From Mitsuokella sp047974105 (GTDB taxonomy: Bacteria > Bacillota > Negativicutes > Selenomonadales > Selenomonadaceae), in NCBI RefSeq assembly GCF_047974105.1, contig NZ_JBHYRS010000010.1:1-64000 (forward strand): DNA of 64,000 bases. The letters are read 5' to 3'. Under the pieces are notes generated by a model. That model saw only the letters and a program-made list of their open reading frames with translations. It was not told the origin of the DNA and did not search any database. The position numbers were made by a program, and so were the translations under genes. Positions 52,824 through 62,360 of the stretch are shown piece by piece (the first letter of the stretch is position 1; each line of letters starts with the position of its first letter).

Positions 52824-54950
52824 TTGCATAAATTCATGAAGAAGGTCGTTGCAGCCGGAATCGCTGCGATGTTCTTCGCAACGGCTGCCGTTCCAGCCCA
52901 TGCCATGGACCCCATCCTGCCTTTTCAGGATGTCCAGCGCGGCATGACGGGTACGGCCTATACCGTAGTGGACAGTTCTGGTGAAATCCGCAGTTTTGAT
53001 GTCGATATCATCGGCAATATGGATAATGGCAAAGGCTCGACCCGCATGATCATGGCGCGTGCCCGCGGCCCTGTGATTGAGCAGGCGGGCGGCATCCTGC
53101 AGGGCATGAGCGGCAGCCCTGTCTATGTCAATGGCCGCCTTGTCGGCGCCGTGGCTGCCGGCATCAAGGAAATGACGCCGTATACGTTCTTCATCACGCC
53201 AATCGAGGACATGATCCCGCTCTGGTCGATGCCGGACAATAAGAATAAGACGCGCCTTAAGACGGTCAATCTCCAGAAAGTCACGGAGGAACGCAAGAAA
53301 GAGGAAGCCAAGGCCAAGGCAGAAGACCGCAAAAAGGCAGAGACGAATGGCAATGCCGTGCTGAACCGCATTATGGATGTCATTCATGAGGCCGAAGATA
53401 CCATCTCCGAGACAAAGAAAAAGCAGGAAGCAGTCAAGGCCGAGCCTGAGGCAAAAGATCAAGATAAGGATACGCAGGCTGCAGACGAAACGAAAGCACA
53501 GGACAAAGCTTCCGCAGAAAAAACGGACGAAGCAAAGACTGCAGAAGATGAGGCAGAAGCTGCGGCTGAAATTGTCACCGATGTAAAAGCTGCCAATACA
53601 AAAGAGGCCAAGGGAGCCGCGCTTACGAAGCAGCCAAAGGCTGTCATGTATCTGTCTGGCTTTAATCAGCCGGGCATTGACTTCCTGCAGAAAAACGTTC
53701 CGCTCGGGCATGATGTCACGTTCCTGCCGATGGGGGTACGCTCCGAAGGTGAGGGCAATACGCTCTACCATGCGAGCCTGCAGCCGGGCAGTGCCGTCGG
53801 TGTCGCCATCGTCTACGGTGATTTCGCTGTCGGTGCCACGGGTACCGTGACAGCGGTCGATGGCAGGAAAATCCTTGGCTTTGGCCATCCGTTCCTGCAT
53901 CGCGGCAATGTCAACTACTTCATGACGGATGCCACGGTCGTCGGCACGATCAGCGGCCAGAGCAACGGCATGAAGATTGCCAATATCGGCAATATCATCG
54001 GCCGCGTCAATCAGGACCGTGAAACCGGCATCGCCGGCACCATCGGCGACTTTCCGACGGTCGTGCCGGTCAAGGTCCGCGTCAAGGACAATACCCTTGG
54101 CCGCACGGATGATTACGGTGCGCGCATTGCCTATGACGAAGACTTCCTGCCGGAGCTCTCGGGTGGCATTGCCTATGCTGCCATGTCCAAGACATCGGAT
54201 ACGCTCGCAGGCAGCACGGCCAATGTCCATTTCACGATTCGCACGAATGCAGCGGACGGCGGCAAATTCGAACGCAGCAATATGTTCTATAATACGGCCG
54301 ATGTCGGCCAGATTGCCGTCGGCGAAATCATGCAGGCCATGAGCGTCATCTGCTCGAATACGGAGCAGGAATCCGATATCGTCGACGTACAGGTCGATGT
54401 GCAGATGGAAAATGGCCGCAAGACAGCGTCGCTCATTTCCGCAATTCCGGATAAGAGTGTCGTAAAACCCGGTGACCTCGTGAAATTTACGACGACCATC
54501 AAGCCGTACCGCCGTGACAAAGAGACGCTCCTGATTCCTTACCGCGTGCCGCTTACAGCCGCAGAGGGGCCATTGACTCTTGATATCCGCGGCGGCGGCA
54601 TCACGCCGGTCACGACGCAGCTCAAGCTCCTGCAGCAGACAGGCGTTGACCTTCTCGCACAGGAAGACAAGACGGCGACGACAAAGGACAAGCTCCAGAG
54701 CCTCAAGCAGGTTGGGCGCAACAATGATATCATCATTGCCCCGGGTGCTTCGGCAGCTGCCCTGACGCCTCAGCAGCAGCGCAAGGCCCTGCGCGCAGCG
54801 CAGAAAGCCGCAGCCGAGGCTCAGAAACAGCGCAAATTCTCGTTCTCGCTGAACAATGCCAAGAAGGAGAATCCGGGCGAAACGAAATTTACCACGAATT
54901 ATATCATCGACAATGCCATCCATACGACCCTGCAGGTCGAGAGAAAGTGA
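52824..54950 (+). CDS. Exported SpoIVB-like (peptidase family S55) protein
   Basis: The protein has 708 residues starting at TTG 52824, which has GAGGTGA at the right distance; ATG 52836 does not. The signal peptide ends at AHA-MD. The S55 signature GGILQGMSGSPVYVNGRLVGAV (Ser near residue 95) lies close to the N terminus. A ~150-residue Lys/Glu/Ala-rich insertion (~150-270) follows, then a second conserved part with GRKILGFGHPFLHRG, where a catalytic His may reside. B. subtilis SpoIVB has its GMSGSP at the C terminus, so this protein differs in order. A role in envelope proteolysis is inferred. Confidence 0.75.
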   Translation: MHKFMKKVVAAGIAAMFFATAAVPAHAMDPILPFQDVQRGMTGTAYTVVDSSGEIRSFDVDIIGNMDNGKGSTRMIMARARGPVIEQAGGILQGMSGSPVYVNGRLVGAVAAGIKEMTPYTFFITPIEDMIPLWSMPDNKNKTRLKTVNLQKVTEERKKEEAKAKAEDRKKAETNGNAVLNRIMDVIHEAEDTISETKKKQEAVKAEPEAKDQDKDTQAADETKAQDKASAEKTDEAKTAEDEAEAAAEIVTDVKAANTKEAKGAALTKQPKAVMYLSGFNQPGIDFLQKNVPLGHDVTFLPMGVRSEGEGNTLYHASLQPGSAVGVAIVYGDFAVGATGTVTAVDGRKILGFGHPFLHRGNVNYFMTDATVVGTISGQSNGMKIANIGNIIGRVNQDRETGIAGTIGDFPTVVPVKVRVKDNTLGRTDDYGARIAYDEDFLPELSGGIAYAAMSKTSDTLAGSTANVHFTIRTNAADGGKFERSNMFYNTADVGQIAVGEIMQAMSVICSNTEQESDIVDVQVDVQMENGRKTASLISAIPDKSVVKPGDLVKFTTTIKPYRRDKETLLIPYRVPLTAAEGPLTLDIRGGGITPVTTQLKLLQQTGVDLLAQEDKTATTKDKLQSLKQVGRNNDIIIAPGASAAALTPQQQRKALRAAQKAAAEAQKQRKFSFSLNNAKKENPGETKFTTNYIIDNAIHTTLQVERK

Positions 54951-55055
54951 CCGCCCCCTATTGTCAGCAGGTAAATATAATGGTACACTGGAAAATGATG
55001 CTTAAGACGCAGCGGGAGCAGACGCTGTGTTACTATAGGAGGAAAAGGGACTTAA

Positions 55056-56321
55056 ATGGAAAAGTTGGTTATACATGGCGGACGCAGGCTGGAAGGCCGC
55101 GTCAAGATCAGCGGGGCGAAGAATGCGGTACTGCCAATCATTGCAGCGACGCTTCTGGGACAGGACACGCCGAGTCTTCTCGATGAAGTGCCGGCTCTTG
55201 AAGACGTGCACACGATCACGGAAGTTCTGCAGAAACTTGGCGTAAAAGCTGAATTCAATCAGGAAAAACACCAGCTCTTGGTGGACAGTACGGTCATCGG
55301 CAGCTGCGAAGCGCCGTATGACCTCGTGCGCAAGATGCGCGCTTCTTTCCTGATCATGGGACCGCTGCTCGCGCGCTGCGGTCAGGCCAAGATTTCGCTG
55401 CCGGGCGGCTGTGCCATCGGCACGCGTCCGATCGACCTCCATCTCAAGGGATTTGAGGCTCTCGGAGCTAAGATCCGCGTCGGACATGGCTACATTGAAG
55501 CTGCAGCTCCGGACGGCCTCAAGGGCGCGAAGATTTATCTCGATTTCCCGAGTGTCGGGGCAACTGAGAATATCATCATGGCCGCTTCGATGGCCGAAGG
55601 GCAGACGGTCCTTGAGAATCCGGCACAGGAACCTGAAATCGTCGACCTCGCCAATTACCTCAACGTCATGGGCGCCAAGATCCGCGGTGCCGGCACGAAC
55701 GTCATCAAGATCGAGGGCGTGCCGAAGCTCACGGGACGTGACTACACGATCATCCCCGACCGCATCGAGGCCGGCACCTATATGGTCGCTGCTGCCATGA
55801 CGCGCGGCGATGTCTACATCGAAAATGCCATCAGCGAGCATCTGAAGCCGGTCATTGCCAAGCTTAAGGAAGCCGGCGTGACGATTGAAGAGGATGTGAG
55901 CGGCATCCGCGTGACCTGTGACCACCGCACGAAGTCGGTCGACATCAAGACGATGCCGTATCCGGGCTTCCCGACGGATATGCAGGCTCAGTTCATGGCC
56001 ATGATGGCCATTTCGGAAGGCACGGGCATGGTGACGGAGACGGTCTTTGAGAACCGCTTCATGCATGTCGATGAGCTCAAGCGCATGGGCGCAAAAATCA
56101 AGATCGATGGCCGCACTTCGATTGTCGAGGGCGTCGAGAAGCTCTATGGCTGTCAGGTCAAAGCCACGGACCTGCGCGCCGGCGCAGCGATGGTCCTTGC
56201 CGGTCTTGTCGCAGAAGGCGAGACGCAGGTCGGCTACATTCATCATATTGACCGCGGCTACGACAATCTCGTCGAAAAGCTCGTCGGTCTTGGCGCGGAT
56301 ATCTGCCGCGTGGATAAGTAA
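55056..56321 (+). CDS. murA: UDP-N-acetylglucosamine 1-carboxyvinyltransferase
   Basis: First committed step of peptidoglycan synthesis: enolpyruvyl transfer from PEP to UDP-GlcNAc. It has 421 residues. Lys22-Asn23 (ISGAKNAVLP) and the PEP-binding Cys119 (PGGCAIGTRPID) are present, so it is of the fosfomycin-sensitive Cys type. Two repeats of the EPSP-synthase fold fit the length. GGAGGAAAAG precedes the ATG. It lies 105 bp after the S55 gene. Confidence 0.96.
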   Translation: MEKLVIHGGRRLEGRVKISGAKNAVLPIIAATLLGQDTPSLLDEVPALEDVHTITEVLQKLGVKAEFNQEKHQLLVDSTVIGSCEAPYDLVRKMRASFLIMGPLLARCGQAKISLPGGCAIGTRPIDLHLKGFEALGAKIRVGHGYIEAAAPDGLKGAKIYLDFPSVGATENIIMAASMAEGQTVLENPAQEPEIVDLANYLNVMGAKIRGAGTNVIKIEGVPKLTGRDYTIIPDRIEAGTYMVAAAMTRGDVYIENAISEHLKPVIAKLKEAGVTIEEDVSGIRVTCDHRTKSVDIKTMPYPGFPTDMQAQFMAMMAISEGTGMVTETVFENRFMHVDELKRMGAKIKIDGRTSIVEGVEKLYGCQVKATDLRAGAAMVLAGLVAEGETQVGYIHHIDRGYDNLVEKLVGLGADICRVDK

Positions 56322-56335
56322 GCAAGATTTTTTGG

Positions 56336-56366
56336 AAAAGGCTGTTGACAAAACAGCCCTTTTTCT
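56336..56366 (+). terminator. Terminator after murA
   Basis: AAAAGGCTGTT / AACAGCCCTTTTT stem with a 5-nt loop. Confidence 0.85.
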
Positions 56367-56434
56367 TTTTTCTTCATCTTGGCATTATACAATATAATAG
56401 TAGAAATTATACAGAACAGGAGAGAATTGAAATC

Positions 56435-57529
56435 ATGAGCATCATCGAAAAGCCGCTGCAGCTGCAGCATCTGACACTCAAGAACCGCGTCATACGTTCT
56501 GCCGTGCACAGTTTCCTGGCAGGCAAGGACGGCTGTATGACGGATGCCGAATACGATATGTACGAAACGCTGGCTAAAAACGAAGTGGGCCTTATCATCA
56601 CGGGACACTGCTGCGTTGATCCGCTGGGACGTGCCAATCCGGAACAGGTCAATATCTACAATGATGCTTATGCGCAGCAGTTCCGCAAAGCTGCAGAAAT
56701 CGCGCATGCACACGGAGTCCTCTTTATCCCGCAGATCAACCATGCAGGACCGCGCGCGATTGACAACGAGGACCTTGTCGATGTCGTGGCACGTCCGCTG
56801 AAAAAAGGACGCCATGCGCGCGAACTGACCGTTGCAGAGATCCATCATATCGAAACCTGCTTCATTGATGCTGCAAAACGCATCAAAGAGACTGGCTGCG
56901 ACGGTGTACAGCTGCATGCCGCCCATTCTTATCTGCTCTCGCGCTTCCTTGACCCCGTGTTCAACCAGCGCACGGATGCCTATGGCGGCAGCAGCGAAAA
57001 CCGCTTCCGCATGGTGGAAGAAATCATCCGCGGCATCAAGGAAACCTGCGGCGAGGATTTCCCTGTGCTCTTAAAGGTCAATGTGGATACGAAGGACGAG
57101 GATGCGGAAGGATATCATGACGAGATGGTCTATCTGCTGCACCGTGCGAAAGAGCTTGGCATCGAGCTCGTCGAGTTTTCGGGAGCGGACTTCATCAATC
57201 AGCCGAAGGATGCAACGCTCTATTATTTCTCGCAGATTAAGCGCCTGAAGGACGAAGTGCCGGAAATGCCCCTGAGTCTGGTCGGTGGCGTGCGTTCCCT
57301 TGATGACATGGAAAAAGTCATTTCTGCAGGCATTGAATGCGTGTCTTTGGGCCGTGCCCTGATTGCCGAGCCTGACTTTGTCAAGAAAGAACTTGCCGGC
57401 GGCGAAAAGTCCATCTGCGTTTCCTGCAGCCGCTGCTTCGTACTGCCGCATATGCATCCGGGCATCCGCTGCATCTGGGCCTGGAAGAAGGAGCGTGCCC
57501 GCCGGAAGAAGGCTGCGGCAGAGTCTTAA
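56435..57529 (+). CDS. Old yellow enzyme family NADH:flavin oxidoreductase
   Basis: FMN-dependent TIM-barrel reductase of activated alkenes; 364 residues from ATG 56435. FMN and substrate features are the catalytic pair region VQLHAAHSYLLSRFLDPVFN (~165), NQRTDAYGGSSENRFRMVEE and VSLGRALIAEPDFVKK. The C-terminal cysteines CVSCSRC resemble the cluster motif of 2,4-dienoyl-CoA-reductase-like OYEs, but the protein ends soon after, without the extra NAD domain. The physiological substrate is unknown. Confidence 0.88.
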   Translation: MSIIEKPLQLQHLTLKNRVIRSAVHSFLAGKDGCMTDAEYDMYETLAKNEVGLIITGHCCVDPLGRANPEQVNIYNDAYAQQFRKAAEIAHAHGVLFIPQINHAGPRAIDNEDLVDVVARPLKKGRHARELTVAEIHHIETCFIDAAKRIKETGCDGVQLHAAHSYLLSRFLDPVFNQRTDAYGGSSENRFRMVEEIIRGIKETCGEDFPVLLKVNVDTKDEDAEGYHDEMVYLLHRAKELGIELVEFSGADFINQPKDATLYYFSQIKRLKDEVPEMPLSLVGGVRSLDDMEKVISAGIECVSLGRALIAEPDFVKKELAGGEKSICVSCSRCFVLPHMHPGIRCIWAWKKERARRKKAAAES

Positions 57530-57573
57530 GAAAATGTGAAAAGACTCTGAAAAGTACATCTTTACTTTACAAG

Positions 57574-57602
57574 TTGACAACTTTATAACGTAGTGATAAT
57601 AT
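57574..57602 (+). promoter_or_regulatory. Promoter of the cstA leader
   Basis: TTGACA (57574-57579), 17-bp spacer, TAATAT (57597-57602). Confidence 0.7.
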
Positions 57603-57606
57603 ACAA

Positions 57607-57725
57607 ACTATCCATTAAGTATCCAGTGCAACGGCGCAAAAGGGATTATCAGATGGTTTGTACTCCACTGAGAGATAAATAAATCCTGAGCGCGCACGTC
57701 GCACATCGGGATTTATTTTTTTACA
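57607..57725 (+). promoter_or_regulatory. Structured 5' leader with attenuator upstream of cstA
   Basis: Terminator AAATAAATCC (57677-57686) / GGGATTTATTT (57708-57718) plus T-run lies ~45 bp before the ribosome site. GGGATTATC (57642-57650) can instead pair with GATA (57674-57677) and AATCC (57682-57686), forming a competing antiterminator. The ligand or factor is unknown; I recognise no known riboswitch class. Confidence 0.65.
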
Positions 57726-57768
57726 ATTTTTTTGTATTGTTTTCATTGGGTAGGAAAGAAGGATTCAT

Positions 57769-59445
57769 ATGACAGGATTAATGCTTGTCGGTATCGCACT
57801 TGTCTGGTTTGCCTGTGCGTACCTGTTTTATGGACGCTGGCTGGCCAAAACCTGGGGCATCGACCCCAAGGCGCCGACGCCGGCTGTGCGCAAAAACGAT
57901 GGTCAGGATTATGCACCGGCCTCGCGCTTTACGGTTTTCGCTCATCAGTTTTCGTCTATTACGGGTGCAGGCCCTGTAACCGGCCCGATCATCGCCGCGA
58001 TGTTTGGCTGGCTGCCGGCCTTCCTCTGGATTCTGATTGGCGGTGCTTTCTTCGGTGCCGTACAGGATTTCACAGCACTCTATGCTTCCGTCAAGAATGA
58101 CGGCAAGTCGATGGGCCTTTTGATTGAGCAGTATGTCGGCCGCACGGGCCGCCGCCTGTTCCTGCTGTTCAGCTGGCTCTTCACGCTGCTCGTCATTGCA
58201 GCATTTGCCGATATCATCGCCAAGACGTTCAACGGCTTTGGTCCGAACGGCACGCTGAACACGCCGGGTGCTCAGGCTGCCACGATTTCGATGCTCTACA
58301 TCTTCGTTGCCATGGGCTTTGGCATCTTCATCAGCAAGGTCAAACCGTCTGGTGTACTGAAGTTCCTCGTTGCTGTCGTCCTCGTCATTGCCATGTTTGC
58401 CGTTGGCATGCAGTTCCCGCTTTACTTTGATGTACCGACTTGGCGTTATATCGTCTTCGGTTACTGCTTCATCGCTGCAGTCCTGCCGATGTGGCTGCTC
58501 ATGGAGCCGCGTGATTATCTGAGTGCATTTCTGCTTCTCGGCATGGTCGCCGGCGGCGTCATCGGCGTTCTCGCTGCCAACCCATCTGTCAATATGCCGG
58601 CCTTTGTCGGTTTTGAAGTCAGCGGCAAACCGCTGTTCCCAATCCTCTTTATCACGATTGCCTGCGGTGCTGTCTCTGGCTTCCACAGCCTCGTTTCGTC
58701 CGGTACGTCTTCGAAGGCTATTTCGAACGAAAAAGATATGCTGCCAGTTGGCTACGGCGCTATGCTCTGCGAATGCATGCTCGGCGTTGTCGCCCTCGCG
58801 ATTGCCTGTGCTGCTGCTTCTAACGGCGTCATGGCACAGGGTACGCCGTTCCAGATTTTCGCAAAGGGCATCAGCGGTTTCTTCACGAATATCTTTGGCC
58901 TGCCGGCTGGTTTCTCGGCCTGCTTCATCACGATGTGCGTTTCGGCCCTCGGCATGACGACGATTGACTCCGTTGCGCGCATTGGCCGCATGTCCTTCCA
59001 GGAAATGATCAAGCCGAGCGATGGTGTTGCACCGTCTGCCACGCAGAATTTCCTCATGAACAAGTATTTCTCCACGATTCTCACGCTCGTCTTTGCCTAT
59101 GGCCTCTGCCTTGCCGGCTATATGAATATCTGGCCGCTGTTCGGCGCAGCGAACCAGCTGCTGTCGGCCCTCGTCCTGATTTCCCTCGCCGTCTTCCTTA
59201 AGATGACGAATCGCAAGGGCTGGATGCTCTATGTGCCGATGGTCTTCATGTTCATCGTCACGATGACGGCACTTGTCATGAGTGTCTATGGCGGCATCAC
59301 GAAGCTCATGGCTGGCAAATTCCTCATCGGTGTCGACGGCCTGCAGCTCGTCATCGCCATCGCATTGATGATTCTGGCCTGCCTCGTTGTCAAGCACTGC
59401 GGCAAAGAGCTCCTCGAAAAGGGCAATGCCGTTCTTGGCAAATAA
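57769..59445 (+). CDS. cstA: Carbon starvation protein CstA-type transporter
   Basis: Inner-membrane transporter of the CstA family (peptide or pyruvate uptake); 558 residues with about 15-16 hydrophobic segments. Family features are YGRWLAKTWGIDPKAPTPAV near the N terminus, FSSITGAGPVTGPIIAAMFG (~60-80), FGAVQDFTALYASVKNDGKS and FHSLVSSGTSSKAI. GAAGGA precedes the ATG. Expression is probably controlled by the attenuator leader. A long hairpin terminator follows. Confidence 0.94.
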   Translation: MTGLMLVGIALVWFACAYLFYGRWLAKTWGIDPKAPTPAVRKNDGQDYAPASRFTVFAHQFSSITGAGPVTGPIIAAMFGWLPAFLWILIGGAFFGAVQDFTALYASVKNDGKSMGLLIEQYVGRTGRRLFLLFSWLFTLLVIAAFADIIAKTFNGFGPNGTLNTPGAQAATISMLYIFVAMGFGIFISKVKPSGVLKFLVAVVLVIAMFAVGMQFPLYFDVPTWRYIVFGYCFIAAVLPMWLLMEPRDYLSAFLLLGMVAGGVIGVLAANPSVNMPAFVGFEVSGKPLFPILFITIACGAVSGFHSLVSSGTSSKAISNEKDMLPVGYGAMLCECMLGVVALAIACAAASNGVMAQGTPFQIFAKGISGFFTNIFGLPAGFSACFITMCVSALGMTTIDSVARIGRMSFQEMIKPSDGVAPSATQNFLMNKYFSTILTLVFAYGLCLAGYMNIWPLFGAANQLLSALVLISLAVFLKMTNRKGWMLYVPMVFMFIVTMTALVMSVYGGITKLMAGKFLIGVDGLQLVIAIALMILACLVVKHCGKELLEKGNAVLGK

Positions 59446-59491
59446 TGAGCCCGGAGTCAAAATCTTGTTTGTATAACCCCTGAGTCATAAG

Positions 59492-59546
59492 AAAAGCCAC
59501 GCTTTATGTTCCGGATAACCGGACAGGCATAAAGCGTGGCTTTTTT
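59492..59546. terminator. Bidirectional terminator after cstA
   Basis: AAAAGCCACGCTTTATG / CATAAAGCGTGGCTTTTTT long stem capped by an inner CCGG/CCGG hairpin. Confidence 0.92.
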
Positions 59547-59581
59547 CTATTTTATTTTACTACATAGACTGCAGGGGATTT

Positions 59582-60769
59582 TTATTCTTTATTGGCGAGC
59601 TTGTAGATGGCGAAGGCGTCTTTGCGGGTCAGCGGATGGAAGGTGCCGAGTCTCTTGGTATCCTTGGCCGTGGCGAGGCTGGCGAGACTGTAGAGCTCGC
59701 TGTCGCTGAGGTGTGCGCCGAGCAGCTCCGGAAGGCTTGTCGGCACGCCGAGATTCTTGAAGTACGTGACCATCATTTCGATGCCGAGCTCAGCGCGCTC
59801 TTCATCCGTGCCGTCCGTGATGCCAAAGATGCGCTGGGCGAATTTGGCAAAGCGGGCCGGGTTGTCCTTGTAGATGTATTTGGCCCAGGAGCCCCAGAGG
59901 GCGGATAAGGAAGCACCGTGCGTGGCGTCAAAGCGGGCGCTGAGTTCATGGCCGAGTTTGTGGACGGAAAAATCCTTGTGGCGGCCGAGTCCCGTGAGGT
60001 CCGAGTGCGAAACGCTGCCGCACCACATGATCTCGCTCATGGCATCGTAGTCTTCCTGGTTTTCGACAGCCGTCTTAGATGTTTCCATGACCGTCTTAAT
60101 CAGGGATTCTGCGACGCGGTCCGTAAAGGCATTTTCCTCTTTGTCGCAGGTGAAGTAGCGTTCGAGTGTGTGCATGAGGATATCGGCAATGCCGCAGACG
60201 AGCTGTTTTTTCGGCACGGTGAACGTCAGCTCCGGATTCATGAAGGCGAGGGCAGGGCGGTTTAAAGGGCTGCTCAGTCCGACTTTGCGCATGGTGTCCT
60301 CGTTCGTCAGCACGGACGAATCACTCGTCTCGCTGCCTGCGGCGGCAATGGTCAGCACGGAGCCGAACATCATGGTCTTTTCGAGTTTGGCACGTCCCGA
60401 CCAGAAATCCCAGACATCGATGCCGGGATTGGCCGTGCCGTGGGCGATGGCTTTGGCTGAGTCGATGACGCTGCCGCCGCCGACGGCAAGGATGAAATTG
60501 GCTTTGAAGGCAAGTGCCTCGCGGATGCCCTCGCGCACGAGTGCAACGCGCGGATTCGGCTGGACACCCCCGAGCACCTGGAAAGCCAGACCATTCGAGG
60601 TCAGCTGGCATTCGATGCGGGAAAGCAGGCCGCTTTTGACGACACTGCCGCCGCCGTAGACGATAAAGACGCGGCTGGCCCCGTATTCACGCAGTTTTTC
60701 TGCGACCTGGTCTTCTGCATGGCGGCCGAAGATGATTTCGGTCGGCATTTTGAAATTAAAACTCTGCAT
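59582..60769 (-). CDS. Iron-containing alcohol dehydrogenase, butanol dehydrogenase/YqhD-like
   Basis: The protein has 395 residues from ATG 60769, with AGGAGG upstream. The N terminus FNFKMPTEIIFGRHAEDQVA and nucleotide motif GGGSVIDSAKAIAHG match NADPH-dependent BdhA/YqhD enzymes that reduce aldehydes to alcohols. Metal ligands probably include the Asp of CGIADILMHTLERYF, the His of FSVHKLGHELS and the His of DATHGASLS. It stands alone between a terminator and the korDABC promoter region. Confidence 0.9.
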   Translation of the reverse strand: MQSFNFKMPTEIIFGRHAEDQVAEKLREYGASRVFIVYGGGSVVKSGLLSRIECQLTSNGLAFQVLGGVQPNPRVALVREGIREALAFKANFILAVGGGSVIDSAKAIAHGTANPGIDVWDFWSGRAKLEKTMMFGSVLTIAAAGSETSDSSVLTNEDTMRKVGLSSPLNRPALAFMNPELTFTVPKKQLVCGIADILMHTLERYFTCDKEENAFTDRVAESLIKTVMETSKTAVENQEDYDAMSEIMWCGSVSHSDLTGLGRHKDFSVHKLGHELSARFDATHGASLSALWGSWAKYIYKDNPARFAKFAQRIFGITDGTDEERAELGIEMMVTYFKNLGVPTSLPELLGAHLSDSELYSLASLATAKDTKRLGTFHPLTRKDAFAIYKLANKE

Positions 60770-61014
60770 AGTACAGCCTCCTAATAATGTATGAAATTGC
60801 GAGAATGATTTCTGTATCATATATTAGCGTTGTGCCGCTAAAATCCTGCTTATCTATATTTTTTGTACATCTTTATATTGTATACATTTATAAATTTACA
60901 ATATCTCTGGATTTTTGATAAAATATCTGTTATGATGTAAAAGTATATGGCGCAAGAAACATAGTTACTATGCATTATTCATATAAAACTGTGTCATCTT
61001 CAGGAGGGAATATC

Positions 61015-61221
61015 ATGAAGTCAGAGATCACCATCAAGACGGTGCGCTGCAAGGGCTGCGGCATCTGCGCAGCTTTCTGCCCGAAGTCTGTGCTGGCTGT
61101 CAGCGAGCTTGGCAAGATACAGGTTGTCAATGGCGAAGCATGCATCGGCTGCGGCCAGTGCGAGCTGCGCTGCCCGGATTATGCAATTTTTGTGGATAAA
61201 GTCAAGGAGGCAGCACAATGA
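61015..61221 (+). CDS. korD: 2-oxoacid:ferredoxin oxidoreductase, delta (2x[4Fe-4S]) subunit
   Basis: The protein has 68 residues carrying two CxxCxxCxxxCP clusters (CKGCGICAAFCP; CIGCGQCELRCP), the electron outlet of KorDABC-type enzymes. CAGGAGGG precedes ATG 61015. Its stop overlaps the korA start (ATGA). Confidence 0.92.
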   Translation: MKSEITIKTVRCKGCGICAAFCPKSVLAVSELGKIQVVNGEACIGCGQCELRCPDYAIFVDKVKEAAQ

Positions 61222-62360
61222 GCAAAGCGAGATTGATGCAGGGCAATGAGGCATGTGCAGAAGGCGCAATTGCTGCCGGCGTAAATTTCTTTGCCGGCTA
61301 CCCGATTACGCCGTCCACGGAGATTGCCGAGACGATGGCACGCCTGCTGCCAAAACACGGCGGCAAGTTCGTGCAGATGGAAGATGAGATCGCGAGCATG
61401 GGCGCAATCCTCGGCGCGTCGCTCGCGGGCAGCAAAGTCATGGACGCGACGAGCGGCCCGGGCTTTTCTCTGAAGCAGGAGCTCATAGGCTATGCGGCTT
61501 GCGCGGAAATTCCCTGCGTGCTCGTCGATGTACAGCGCGTGGGCCCGTCAACGGGTCAGCCGACAGCGCCTTCGCAGGGGGATGTCATGCAGGCCCGCTG
61601 GGGCACGCACGGCGACCATCCCATCATTGCCCTCGCGCCGTGGAGCGTGCGCGAGACGTACGATGCCACGGTCATGGCCGTAAATTACGCCGAACGCTTC
61701 CGCACGCCGGTCATCCTGCTCATGGATGAAGTTGTCGGCCATCTGCGCGAGAATGTCGAGCTGCCGGACCATGTGGAGGTTTACCCGCGCCGCAAACCGA
61801 AGAAGACGCGTGCCGAGGGCTATGAGCCGTTTACGCCGGATGAGGACCTCGTGCCGAATGTCGCGGACTTCGGCGAGGGCTATCACATCCATGTGACAGG
61901 CCTCATCCATGATGAAACGGGCTTTCCGTCAGGCAGTCCTGAGGTCACGGAGCAGTCCATCCGCCGCCTGCACGAGAAAATCGCGCGTGCCGGCGAAGAA
62001 ATCATCCATACGGAGTCGTATTTCCTCGATGATGCCGATTATGCCGTCGTTTCGTTTGGCGGCTCGGCCCGCACCGCTTATGAAGCCGTGCTCATGGAAC
62101 GCAAGAAGGGACGCAAAGTCGGCATGCTGCGCCTCATGACCATTTGGCCGTTTGCCGACAAAGCCATTGCCGAGCTTTCGAAAAAAGTCAAGGGCATCCT
62201 CGTGGCCGAGCTCAATTACGGGCAGATTGTCAACGAGGTGCGCCGCGCTGCTCACAGCGACTGCAAAGTTTCGCTCTGCGGCAAATATGATATGAGAGCA
62301 TTTGAACCGGAGGATGTCACCTCCGCTATCGAAAATATGATTGCAGGAGGTAATGCGTGA
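61218..62360 (+). CDS. korA: 2-oxoglutarate:ferredoxin oxidoreductase-type, alpha subunit
   Basis: The protein has 380 residues. The N terminus GNEACAEGAIAAGVNFFAGYPITPSTEIAE and the QGDVMQARWGTHGDHP region match KorA, and the C-terminal domain I/II is fused as usual. Together KorDABC decarboxylates a 2-oxoacid to acyl-CoA with reduction of ferredoxin, or runs in reverse. 2-Oxoglutarate is the expected substrate because sucCD is present; other 2-oxoacids are not excluded. Confidence 0.92.
   Translation: MSKARLMQGNEACAEGAIAAGVNFFAGYPITPSTEIAETMARLLPKHGGKFVQMEDEIASMGAILGASLAGSKVMDATSGPGFSLKQELIGYAACAEIPCVLVDVQRVGPSTGQPTAPSQGDVMQARWGTHGDHPIIALAPWSVRETYDATVMAVNYAERFRTPVILLMDEVVGHLRENVELPDHVEVYPRRKPKKTRAEGYEPFTPDEDLVPNVADFGEGYHIHVTGLIHDETGFPSGSPEVTEQSIRRLHEKIARAGEEIIHTESYFLDDADYAVVSFGGSARTAYEAVLMERKKGRKVGMLRLMTIWPFADKAIAELSKKVKGILVAELNYGQIVNEVRRAAHSDCKVSLCGKYDMRAFEPEDVTSAIENMIAGGNA

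Noticed and set aside
52794..54923. 709-codon open frame antisense to the S55-like gene
   Set aside because: It mirrors a real gene on the other strand; the predicted protein is Arg/His/Cys-rich low-complexity with no family motif and no ribosome site. Long antisense frames are common here because of GC-rich third positions (also 6520-8397, 57778-59460, 4015-5277).
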